From Apricaphanius iberus (taxonomy: Eukaryota > Chordata > Actinopteri > Cyprinodontiformes > Aphaniidae), in the NCBI GenBank assembly GCA_028564705.1, contig JAPXFQ010002732.1:1550001-1614000 (forward strand): a stretch of 64,000 nucleotides of DNA, in the 5' to 3' direction. The position numbers and the translations under genes are program-made. The notes beneath the pieces were generated by a model. The model was not told the DNA's origin and did not search any database. It saw only the letters and a program-made list of their open reading frames with translations. Below are positions 22,240-33,475 of the stretch, piece after piece. Every line of letters begins with the position of its first letter. The stretch's first letter is position 1.

Positions 22240-23253
22240 TTACGTGTTTTTAAATGAATACACTATCTTAGAAAAATATCAATCTGGTTTAAGGACAAAC
22301 CACAGTATCTAGACAGTTATTTTAAAGATTCTTTGTGACCTCAGGTTACATTTGGAGTCACGTAAAGCCACATTTTTGGTTCTACTGGCTCTAAGTGCAG
22401 CTTTTGCTATTATTGATCACAACATTTTATTCCACAGACTCAAAAGTCTGGTGGGTCTCTCATGTACTGTTTTAGAATGGTTTTACTCATATCGAACAGA
22501 TCGAAAAATGTTTGGATTTGGAAAAGTATGGATACTCACTCCTCAGGAACCCATGACATTCAGTGTGGCATTCCTCAAGGATCAATTCTCGGCCCAGTGC
22601 TTTATAACCTGTACATGAGGCCATTTGGGGATGTCATTAGGAGGCAAAACATTGATTTCCACAGCTATGCTGATGCTACACACCTTTACCTTGTTGTGAC
22701 TCCTGATGATGTTGAGCCAGCAAGTTGTATTTTAAATAAGTCATGGATGGCAGAGAACTTTGTAAAGCGCAACCAGGACAACTGATGTTTTAGCCATTGG
22801 TCCCTAAGATAATAGAGATTAGTTTAATAGAAGTGCAACATTTTCAACCTTCTCATTCTTTAAGAAATCTGGGCATCCTTTTTGGCTCAATTTTATCCCG
22901 CATTTTAAAAAATGCAACTAAAATAGTATTTACTCATCTTAAAAACATAGCCAGAGTCAACCCATTTCTCTTCTTTAGCCAGCACAGAGGTGTTGATGCA
23001 AGCTTTTCTTTTCAGTAAATCAGATTATTGTAATGCGCTGCTCTCTGGTCTTCCAAAAAAATAGTATTTCCAGTCTTCAAATACCCCAGAACTCAGCTGC
23101 ACATGTGCTGACGAGGAGCAGAGGGCAGGAACACAATACACCAGTTTCTTTGGCATTGGCTCCTTATGTGTTTTTACGATGGATTTGAAGGTTCTTTAAT
23201 TATCTCATAAATGTCTTAATGGTCTTGGTCCATCTTATTTATTCCACCTTTTA
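22240..23253 (+). pseudogene. L2-clade LINE reverse transcriptase, broken
   Basis: Recognisable RT blocks in two frames: SAAFAIIDHNILFHRLKSLV (22352-22618 frame), then GIPQGSILGPVLYNLYMRPF and HSYADATHLYLVV (22462-22785 frame). The catalytic YADD reads YADA, and a frameshift separates the blocks. Continues after the Tc1 insertion at 25441. Confidence 0.75.
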
Positions 23254-23649
23254 CAGACGTGGACAAAATTGTTGGTACCCTTCATTAAATCAAAGAAAAA
23301 CTCATAATGGTCACAGAAATAACTTTAATCTGACAAAAGTAATAATAAATAAAAATTATATAAATGTTGACCAATGAAAGTCAGTCATTGCTTTTCATCC
23401 ATGCTTCAACAGAATTATTTAAAAAATAAATTCATGAAACAGGCCTGGACAAAAATTATGGTACCCCTAGAAAAGAATGAAAATAATGTGACCAAAGGGA
23501 CATGTTAATCCAAGGTATGTCCACTAATCAGCATCCTAGGTGTCTACAATCCTATAATCACTCAGTGGGCCTATATATTGGACTCCAGGTAGTCACTGTG
23601 TTGTTTGGTGACGTGGTGTGTACCACACTCAATATAAACCAGAGGAAGC

Positions 23650-25220
23650 AAAGGAAAGAGTTGTCTCAGAAGATGAGAAAGAAAATCATAGACAAGCATG
23701 TTAACTGTAAAGGCTATAAGACCATCTCCAAGCAGCTAGATGTTTCTGTGACTACAGCTGCACATGTCATTCAGTAATGTACGATCCATGGGACTGTAGC
23801 CAACCTCCCTGGACGTGGCTGCAGGAGGAAAATTGATGACAGATCAAAGAGACGGATAATCCAAATGGTAACAAAAGAGCCTAGAAAGACTTCAAAATTG
23901 ATCCAAGCTGAACTTTATGCTCAAGGAACATCAGTGTCAGATCGGAACATCCTTCGCTGTTTGAGCCAGAGGACAAATCATTAAAAAAAACAGACTGGAG
24001 TATGCCAAACTACATGCTGACGAGCCACAAAGCTTCTGGGAGAATGTCCTGTGGACAGATGAGACAACAATTTAACTTTTTGCCAAGGCACATCAGCTCT
24101 ATGTTCACAGACGGAAAAATGAAGCATATCTAGAAAAGAAAACGGTCCCCACTGTGAAACATGGGGGAGGCTCGGTTATGTTCTGGGGCTGATTTGCTGC
24201 ATCTGACACAGGGTGTCTTTAATCTGTGCAGGGTACAATGAAATCTCAAGACTATCAGGGGATTCTAGAGAGAAATGTGCTGGCCAGTGTCAGAAAGCAT
24301 GGTCTCAGGGCGCTTTCACATGATACGGGAGTCCGTACTCGGGTACGGTATTTGGTCAAAATCCACTTATTTCGTACCATGTGAACACAGACTGTACCGT
24401 GCCAGAATACGGCCAGAGAGACCTGCCTTGGAGGTAGTATCCGAGTCCAGGTACGAGCGGCCACGTACCATGTGAACACAACCCGTACTCTGGCCGTACT
24501 CAAGACAATAGACGCGCTCCATGCGGAAATGACGACACCGCCGGCCGAAATTACAGAATCACCTCGCGACCATACAAATACCAAAACAACGCTATTCAAG
24601 CATCCCACAGCAACACAGCAGGTTACAAAACGGCGGGTTTACTACAACACTCACCCTGTAGATGGCTTCAGGTAGCAGCTGACCAGTAGACCAGTTTGTT
24701 TACATTCTAGGCTGTCGCTCGTTTTATGACGTCGGTACTTCTCACTCCCTTGTTTGTTGGAGAACTAAGACTTATTTGTATACCGCCACCTGCTGTTTAT
24801 TTGTAGTAAAAGACTGGATCGCAATACGGGCAGAGATCCGTGACATGTGAACAGAAAAAATTAGCATTTTCTCTGGCCGTTTTCTGGTACGGCCACACAT
24901 GTGAAAACGGCCTCAGTCGCAGGTCACGGGTCTTACAACAGGAAAATGACCCAAAACACACAGCTAAAAACACCCAAGAAGGGTTAAGAGGAAAACACTG
25001 GCCTTCTATGAGCCCTGATCTCAATCCCATTGAGCATCTTTGGAAGGAGCTGAAACGTGCTGTCTGGAAAAGGCGCCCTTCAAACCGGAAACAACTAGAA
25101 CAGTTTGCTCATGAGGAGTGGGCCAAAATACCTGCTGAGAGGTGCAGAAGTCTCATTGACAGTTACAAGAATCATTTGATTGCAGTGATTGCCTCAAAAG
25201 GTTGTGCAACCAAATATTAA
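23650..25220 (+). pseudogene. Tc1 transposase, inactivated
   Basis: N-terminal HTH part KELSQKMRKKIIDKHVNCKG + YKTISKQLDVSV, a middle part in other frames, and a C-terminal part QENDPKHTAKNTQEGLRGKH then SPDLNPIEHLWKELKRAVWK. The second D and the E of the DDE triad are visible. Broken by a stop after HVIQ, by frameshifts near 23970, and by the MITE at 24309-24911. Confidence 0.85.
24309..24911 (-). mobile_element. 603-bp MITE family C, copy 2, inside a Tc1 transposase
   Basis: Ends GGCGCTTTCACAT and ATGTGAAAACGGC, target duplication CTCAG (24304-24308, 24912-24916). It interrupts the Tc1 transposase between codons for HGL and SRRSRVLQQ; removing it with one CTCAG restores that local reading, which fixes its borders exactly. 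Confidence 0.85.
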
Positions 25221-25440
25221 GTTGTGGGTACCATCATTTTTGTCCAGGCCTGTTTCATGCATTTATTTTTTAAATAATTCCGTTGAAGCATGGATGAAAA
25301 GCAATGTCTGACTTTCATTGGTCAACATTTATATAATTTTTATTTATTATTACTTTTGTCAGATTAAAGTTATTTCTGTGACCATTATGAGTTTTTCTTT
25401 GATTTAATGAAGGGTACCAACAATTTTGTCCACGTCTGTA

Positions 25441-25690
25441 TGAGCCCTCAGAGTTCCACATGTCAGAAGCCTTGTTCTACCACTACGGCCCTCATCTGTG
25501 GAACAAGCTGCCGGAGAACCTCAGGGCTGCATATTCTATTGATATTCTAAAAAAAGAGGCTCAAGACCTACCTTTTTAGATTGCCTTTTAATAGTTATTT
25601 TATTTATCCAATTTCTATTTCTTACCCGATTTTATCTGTATTTTATTTATTTACTCTTATTTTCAACTATTGTTTTTTATGGCTGATTAA
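25441..25690 (+). mobile_element. L2-clade LINE 3' part, continued after Tc1
   Basis: Right-hand part of the LINE interrupted at 23253: LWNKLPENLRAAYSIDILKK and TYLF, the usual C-terminus of this ORF, then an AT-rich untranslated end. Confidence 0.65.
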
Positions 25691-25929
25691 CTGTAGAGCA
25701 CTTCATGCTTCCATCTGCAGAACAACGTTTTTAGAGATGCAAATTTCATTTTCCATCAGAACCTGGCACCTACCCACTGCACCAAAAAGTAAAAAAATTA
25801 ACATTGGTTTACGGTTTCATTGTGATTGATCTGAACCACACAGAGAATCTGTGGAGTATTTTGAAGAAGAATCTTCTCCTGTACATTGGACAGTGACTGC
25901 TCAACGTCACAGCATGTGGCATTACTATA

Positions 25930-28900
25930 ACCTTCGTGCCCTGGCCTGCTTCTGCCCAAGTCAAACCATTAAATGTAAACTAAACCAAAGACAGAGCGCA
26001 AATTCTTGAATAAAACCGATTAGATATGCTTTGCAAACACAGCTAGACTGTAATCCATTTTCGAACGTTTGTTTTAACTCACTCCCAACTCGTTGCATAT
26101 AAACATGCCACCAAGAAAAGAACGATATTCCCACTGCAAACATCTTAAACGATTCCAGTCAAACAAGGAGCGCAGATTCCAGTCAAAGCTTGCTTCTGTT
26201 ACACAACATGTTCCTAAATAACCCCAGTTGTACAGAGAGTAAAGGGTTAGTGTTTGCCTCCTATGAACACGTAAGGAATAATAACAAGGCAAAACCTTTG
26301 TATAGTCCATCCCTCTCTGTGCTAGTGGGTTTATTACTTTTTTTAGAAGCCCCGGAGCCGATCAGCAAAGCCAAACAATGAAGTTGTGAAAGGGCAGAGG
26401 ACTGAAATGTGTTGATAGATGGAGAGAGATAAGGATGGGGGGAGGAGGGTGAAAAAAAAAGTAGAATGACTATACTTGTCTGACATTTTTAGTGATATAA
26501 AGAGTTTCATGTTACCTCTTACATGGATGGAAAGGTGTATCAGCAACTCGTTTCTCTGGAATTTCTTTTTCTGTCTCACATTCCTCATTTGCTCCATCAA
26601 TGTTTACCCTGTAATTTACTGAGGGATTATCAGAAGTTCCACTGAAACTAAACAAAGACTCCTAGCTGAACAGTCAGAACTATTGTTTTGGGGGGTGTTT
26701 GGGTAAAAAAAAAGAAAAAGATATTCTCCTAAAAACATCTGTGACTAAATCATGTGCTCTGTGCTGGATCTGTCTCCTGATCGACGAAGAAAACTGGCGC
26801 GGACCATGCTGTTGTCACAAACACACATTCCTGAGCCCACGTTCACTGCTTTCGAACACTTTCCTGGAATTGAAGTCTGTGCAGAAGTGCGGTAACGTGT
26901 TGCGACAAAGACTTGAAATCACTTCATAGTGAAAACACAGCTTCCTCTTCTCTGTTCATGTTATTTGGTGACTAAGATCGGCCGCTTTTAAGGAAATATG
27001 TCACTCGAAATTTGATGAAAGAAGCATTACATCCGTTTCCATGTATGCACAACACCCTGGACATCTATTGGCACCCTTCAGAAAGACGCTTAAAATAAAT
27101 GCACCTTTCATTGTAGTGGTATAATCTCACACAGAAAAAGCCAGCCCTTCATATGAGAACAATTATTCAGTGGAAACAATGTGTTTGTACAAACTGAAGG
27201 TACAGAATGAGGCATCAATCTCTCTAGCTTCTCCAGAATCTTCAGTCCCCTCTTATACCCTCCTCTCATCAGCTCGGTCCGCAAGTTTTCTGTATGATTA
27301 AAGTCTAATGACTGTGACGACCATGGAGAAAAGTTTTTTTTTTTTACTTTTTTCTCAGTCTGAAAAATTATTATTACTATTTTCAGCTCACCTGGTTTTC
27401 ATTAAAAATTTCCAGATATTTCAGCTTGAAACAAGCCCACAGCATTACAAATTCACCACCACATTTGTGTTTTCAACAAGTTCATCCGTTATATCATGTC
27501 AAGTCTATCAAGATTGTGCTATTCAAAGCTTATTTGTAGTTTCTTCAGACCAAGGAAATGCTTACAGGTTCAAATCCAAAAAGACTGAATAGGCTTTTTT
27601 CCCCCCCAGAATGTCTGCCAAACAAACACTCCATATGTAGATACCTCCTAATCTTTTTGTTTCAATTATTTATCATGTTATTTCAACCCAACAGTCAAAC
27701 TTTGCGTCAAGTCTCTAGAAGTTTGGCTTTATTACACCTTCTGTTCACATTGCTTGGTGGCAAACATTATAAACCTTCTCATCCAGCCTGGTCTACCACT
27801 GTTCCAGTTTAGAAAACGGAGACAATTTTCTGAGTTGCAACGATCATCACTCGGCTGCCTTATTTGTCTGACATGGTTTTCTTACCTATTCTAAAGAGAC
27901 GAAGAGTGAAACTGGGTGAAGCGGATAATAATCGAATATTTATAGACATTGATCAATGTAAAAAAAAAAAAAAGTAAAGTGTGAATTCTGAAATGAAAGA
28001 TTATGCTAATGCAATCAAAGATATTCTTTCACACATCCTTACAAATAACTTCGAAGAACGCCGTATGCATTTCTAAATGAGCCTCAAATCAGGTGAAATA
28101 AACATGAAAACCTATGCTCGTTGTAAAGAGGTTGGGGTATTGCATCAAATGATGTCACTCAACACCTCCCTTGGAATTCCTGTGGATAAGAACTAGGAAA
28201 TAGGTCTGAGCCGCTTAGGTTCCAAACCCAAAGTCTGTGGTCGTTTCTAAGGAGGTTTGTAGCAAATCCCTCATGGTGTTGCGCGTTGTCTTCCCATAGA
28301 AAAAAAACTACTAACACACGAGGCCACAACCTTTAAGTGAGGCAGTAAAACCTCGAACATGCGTCAGTAATTCGTCACCGGACCTGCGAAACGGACTGTT
28401 ATTTGCAGTGTTAGGAAGAGAAGAAGAAAAAAGTGCAAAACAAGTAATGAAACTTTGATTTATGGCTGCGCGTTGCATGATTTACCGCCTACAACCTTTC
28501 CAGGTCACTAAATCATCCTGTGTACCCACTGGATGCAAAAATCTAGATATAGTTTCAGGCTGAATATAATAAGTAAGAAAGCACCAAGTGCCATAAACAA
28601 GCGCTGACCTGGATCGGACATTTTGTGGTAGCTTACTTGACAGGAGTGAAAGAACACAGCTCTGTTGAAACCTCTGCAAGTCACCTCTGACCAAGAAACA
28701 CACTTATAACCTCAGTGAGACACACAAAGAAAGCACATCTACTACTTCCTGTTCTAGGTAAAGCCCGATGGTAACCCTTTTTGTCCATCTTTAAGAAGAA
28801 CAAAAAATTTTAGAAAACATAGTAATGTATCTATTGAATCATGGATTGTGTCAAAAATAACCTGAGATCATCTCATTATCCCATTCTGGAAATTGTTTTT

Positions 28901-29129
28901 AGGAAAGGAAGGAGGAGTAACATTTGAAGAGTAAGTCTTGCAAATTGCATGACTAAGTGATAAAAGTGTGTTAGGAGCATTTTACTCTGTCAAAAAGTCC
29001 TATATTTTAAGGTTAAATTAGCAGATTAGTCCCTGATTAGGCTTTTTCAAATCCAACCGTTAAACCGATTATAAAAAGAAACAGCTAAAACTAACAGGAT
29101 AATAACATTTTATTATCATCAATAAGATG
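25930..29129. other. ECE1 intron 1 segment, nothing recognised
   Basis: AT-rich non-coding sequence. Short open frames have no recognisable motifs. Possible decayed repeats near 27060-27560 could not be named. Confidence 0.45.
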
Positions 29130-29137
29130 ATACTTAT

Positions 29138-29498
29138 TAGGGATGTAAGAAAATATTGATATGCCAATATATCGCAATGTTTTATGTCATATTGTATCGA
29201 TATTCAAAAGCAGAGAATTGATTTTTATTTTTTAAGAATTTTAATTAAAACTTTTAAAATTACAGTAATTTTTTTGTCATAAAATGAAAAGTATAACTGG
29301 TAGTTAGTGGCTGTTTTCACCTTCTTTGTTCTAGTGGATCAACTAGGTCTAGTAATAAAAACAGGTTGAAGTGTTTAGAATGTTCTGACAATATACAGTC
29401 TTACTGATGGTATCGTGATATATCGCAATATACCGTATCGTCTGCTTTGTATCATGATACATATCGTATCGCCAGAGTCTTGCCAATACACATCCCTA
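29138..29498. mobile_element. hAT MITE, copy 2
   Basis: TAGGGATGTAAGAAAATATT at one end and CACATCCCTA at the other, with an 8-bp target duplication ATACTTAT (29130-29137, 29499-29506). Non-coding, 361 bp, in ECE1 intron 1. Confidence 0.8.
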
Positions 29499-29514
29499 AT
29501 ACTTATGCATTTTG

Positions 29515-30330
29515 CCTTATGCAGTCCCTGCTTTAATCAAAAGTATTCATACCCATTGAACATTTTGTTTCTTTTATTTATTTTTTTTACTATTTTCTTA
29601 CTATTCATGTGAAGTGGAGGGGAATGAATACATGCTTTTCATTTCCCCCTTTTTTTTCTTCTTTTTTTTTTTTTACAAATAAAACTCTTAAAAGTGTGGA
29701 GTGCATTTGTACCCAGCCCCTTTTATTTAGATACCCCTAAACAGAAGAAACCAAAAAAATTTACATTTTTTTTTTGTTAATGTTCTGTTCTGTTGTTTCT
29801 TTTTGTCTGTTTTGTCTTTCCCACTTATCCGCCGTCCAACAGAGGTGGAGGACGGATGTTTTCTTGTGTTCTTTGTTTACCTCCCTATCCGTATCGTCGG
29901 TTCAAACCCCTACTTGTCCTATTTCTGTTCTGCATCTTCTTTCTTTCTTCTTTTGTTTTTTTCTTCTTCCTGTTTTCGTGTCCATAACTTCAAGAAATCA
30001 AACCCACAGTAATCACTAATAAAGATTTTTCATGCATATATATCAAGTGGAGTACTGTAGCAAAGCTGTAACGCTCTGCTTGAGAAAGTAAATCTGATGA
30101 GTAGCAAACTGCCAGACAGGACATGTAAAAAAAAAAGAAAAAAAGAAACCAAATTTTGTAATTAAGTCAACATAGGTGTGATTAACGCCTCAGCACAAAA
30201 CAGGATTAGGTAAGAGAAACAAGATCCTGAGATTTGTTGAGCACTGAGCACTGTTCAATCCCTCATCCAAACATGGAAAAAAAGTACAAACACACCAAGA
30301 TACTGTACGGTCGTACTCGTAAAGGGAAAG
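29515..30330 (+). mobile_element. Tc1-like transposon relic
   Basis: Sequence on both sides of the truncated retroelement (left to 29744, right from 30154) is recognisable as the 5' end and start of the transposase region of a common fish Tc1-like element (AAGTATTCATACCC, CAAATAAAA, AGCACTGTTCAATCC..CATCC). No intact frame remains. Confidence 0.5.
29756..30142 (+). mobile_element. 5'-truncated second copy of the GC-rich element
   Basis: Matches the 3' end of the element ending at 9966: shared CCAACAGAGGTGGAGGAC-like start, CACAGTAATCACTAATAAAG block, CAAGTGG.GTACT block and GACAGGACA..T before the A-tract. Flanked by the 11-bp repeat AAGAAACCAAA (29745-29755 and 30143-30153). It lacks about 30 bp present in the longer copy and all of the GC-rich part. 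Inserted in a Tc1 relic whose sequence rejoins across it. Confidence 0.7.
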
Positions 30331-32612
30331 GCCCAGGAAGAACGACTGAATATAAATGCATGCCACACTTTTCAGGTTTTTATTAGTAAAATAAGTTTCC
30401 TTATGCTTCAGAATCGTGCCTTACTGTGTGCGTTGGTGAACCGAATAAAAGTCCCGATAAAAGACATTTTAGTTTGAGGCTGACGCACAACATGTTGAAA
30501 AGTTCAAGGAGCACTGATGCGCTTTTACAGGGAGGTGTGAACACGTCTCCACGTACGGTTGCTCCGATTCAGCATCCTGCCATCTGCGAGTAAGCCGGCT
30601 GCAAACACTATAGCTGTAACACATATATACGTTTGGATGAAACGCTGTCTGGTTCCTTGGGCTCCCTTATGCAAACCCTTTCACATTGTGTGCTGGCTGA
30701 CCTTCGTAAAATGCAAACCCCGCTCAGCTTTAACACTTTATCATTGGTGTTCCCTGTGTTTCAGCCTGAAGGCCACAGATAAGACAAAAACTGTCACAGT
30801 GCCGAGATGTTTCCTCTGGAAAAAAACGTCCAAAAAAAGAACGAAAGAACACTCTCTGATAGTGCAGCGTTAACCATGAAAACAAAAGCCACTTTCCTAG
30901 GAAATCGGCTTTGTGCTGCTTTGCAGTAAGATTGTTAGACTAAGCCGAAAGACTTTAACAGAATCATAACACTTTGGGTTTTATTTTTAGCGATTAGCAT
31001 CATTAGCATGGCCGCATTGAGAAAATAAAGAGCTGGCATTTTCTCTCAACTGGTTTATAATATCTAAGCTGCAGCGTTGAAATTCTTCAGATTCCTGGCC
31101 ATCAGAGGACTCTGAGTCACCGTTCTGTATACATTTCAGGTGCTCTGACGTATGTGCACGGATCAAATATCAACCAGCCATGTCTCAAATCACCCTAACG
31201 CTGTGTATCAGCTGCAAGTAGCCAAGAGTTTAATGCCAGACAAATACAAAATCCCTAATTTTGCAAACAACACATTACTTATACATGAAAACCTGTTGCT
31301 TAAACATAATAAATACCCTGCTGGCGAGATTTTTATCAACATAAGGTGAGGATTAAAGGAAAAGCGCGGGGGAGCTCCCACAGGCACAGACAGACAACAG
31401 GAGATTACTTGTTCTAGCTGTTGTTTTGGCAGCGTGCGGCACACTCCCAATCACACCTAGGTAATGAATAACCAAACAGTAGGTCAAGCTCCCTTGACTA
31501 AATCACATCCAAGGTTGTGTAATGTTGGTAAACTAGTAAATCACCCAAACGAGAGTCTCTGCAATGTCTCCTGTGCCTGCGTCCATTCAGGTCATGCATC
31601 TGGACAGGGGTTTTAGAGCTCTGACCTTCACGTTTGGGTGGTGCAATAAATGAGAAAAATCGATGGCGAAGGAGTAGTAGTTGTGACACAATGTGGGAGG
31701 ACGTGCCTCGGTGCATCTAAAGTTATGCAATCCATATTTCCTCACTGACTCGTGGGATCTTTGACGACTGAGCCTTAGCTGTTTGCAGTTCTCTTCCTTT
31801 CTTGTTTAGTTTAACGGGAAAACACTGTATGTTCTGTTGCTGTTTGCTTATAGAACATCAACATAGCACTACTTAAAATACTAACACTTCTATTGATGAC
31901 ATGCAGGGTTTTTTTTTTATGGGAAGCTTGAGTAACTTTTGGACTTTTATGATTAGTGTTATCTTTCGTGTTGCCACATTATGTCATTTCGGCTGTCAAA
32001 TGTAGATGTTATCTCTGCAGCTCAGCTACAATAAAAGCCAGAATAAAACAAACACGTGCGGCTGTGTTGTGGCTACAGGCAGATTTTGGCTCAAATGCTG
32101 TTTTGGTCGCAGCTGGTGGACTGGAGGGTAAAGTGGGTCACTGACAATGACTGAGGCCACTAAGTGGTTGATGTGTAAATATGATGCTGGCCCCATGAGT
32201 CACTTAACATACCACTGGGAATATGTGACCACATGCCCCTTAAGGCTTTAAACCTGACAAATGGGAGCCATTACTATAGAGGAAATGAAAATCCATATAA
32301 TACCAGCGCAATAGCACCTAAATATTATTTATAAGGCCATCAGATTATATGAGAAATAAGAAATATGTTGAACATAACATGAACAATCTTCATATAGCTT
32401 TCAATATAGCCTATTGTAATATATGTCCCACACAAACTAGCAAAAGTTTATTTTAAAACGATGTCAAGATAAGATTCCCTCCCCATCACGTTGTACAGTT
32501 CAGTGCCCAAGCCATACCATGCACACATCATTAAAAAAAGATCCTTATCAGTCTAAAGTAAAGACTGATTGCGCTCTTAAAGATTAACTACAACCAGAGG
32601 ACACGTTCTTAC
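30331..32612. other. ECE1 intron 1, promoter-proximal segment, nothing recognised
   Basis: 2.3 kb directly downstream (in transcription) of the probable first exon. It is freer of transposons than the rest of the intron, so regulatory elements could lie here, but no motif can be claimed. Confidence 0.4.
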
Positions 32613-32800
32613 CCTGCTGTGACTGTGTGTCCGCCGCCACAGAAGTGACTCCGGGGCGCTCTCTGTCTGACCGGGGGAGGGGGGGACAGTGAGGGAGGTT
32701 CAGCTGCAGCAAGCAAAGACTCCGCGCTTCTCTGTCAAGATGGTTCCCGTCCTGCTTAGAACTCGTTTCACTCAGACCGCTATTTCCCGGAAATCATGGC
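32613..32800 (-). other. ece1: Probable ECE1 untranslated first exon and GC-rich promoter
   Basis: On the minus strand a GC-rich, CpG-containing stretch ends in a consensus splice donor (CAGG|GTAAGA, exon edge at 32613). The first ECE1 coding exon has an acceptor directly against its ATG, so an upstream non-coding exon is required, and this is the best candidate seen. The right edge is a guess, since no TATA box fixes the start site. One ATG here opens only five codons before a stop (minus strand, around 32790), so no N-terminal extension is predicted. Mammalian ECE1 has several alternative first exons; I did not find others. Confidence 0.5.
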
Positions 32801-33475
32801 GCGGTGAACGTCACTATCTGAGGCGGCGTAATGACAGCGCATAGGCTGTGAAAGCCTCATGGTGAGCTCAAAATAAGTGTGCCGCAGAGCTCGGCTAGTT
32901 ACTGAAAAAAGTAACTGTTTACACGAACTAAAAAGTAAATGTGTTACTTTTTTACTTTTTTGTTACTATTCAAAAGAACAATTAGTAAAAACTTTCCTAT
33001 CAGAGTCCTTATAAGTTCATTTTAGTGCTGTAGCCTATATTATGTGTTATTTTAGCTAACACGCAACGTATTTTTAACGTTATTTTATTCAACTAAGACC
33101 AGAAGATTGTTTGAAATGTATTAATTTAAAAACTAATTCACACACTAACACACACACGCATATATATATATATATATAAATACAGAATATATACAGAAAA
33201 AAAGATATCTCAATCACTGAGCAGTATGTGTTTAAACTTGAGCTGATGCAACAGTAAATGCAACCATGGTAGTCTAAAATCTGAATACAACAAATGAAAT
33301 TCTGCAGAGAAAAACCAAGGAGCACAAATGCTTACAGTAAACAGCTGTCCACAATGAAGGGTGCCAATAAAACAAAATTTTGGTTTCTTTTAAGTATGTA
33401 AACATTATAAAATTTAAAAAAGTCAAATTGACAGTGTTTTGCATCTGCTTACTACCTTAATTCAAAATATACATT

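Larger units (their letters stand above)
23254..25438 (+). mobile_element. Tc1-like transposon with about 214-bp inverted ends
   Basis: Inserted at TA (23252-23253, 25439-25440). Ends CAGACGTGGACAAAATTGTT / its complement; the long inverted repeats carry the second motif GGCCTGGACAAAAAT..TGGTACC and differ at only a handful of sites, so the copy is fairly young. Without the 603-bp MITE and its extra 5 bp the length is about 1.58 kb, normal for Tc1. It sits inside an L2 LINE. Confidence 0.88.

Noticed and set aside
24255..24608. 117-codon minus-strand frame
   Set aside because: Crosses the border between the Tc1 element and MITE C, so it cannot be an ancestral gene.
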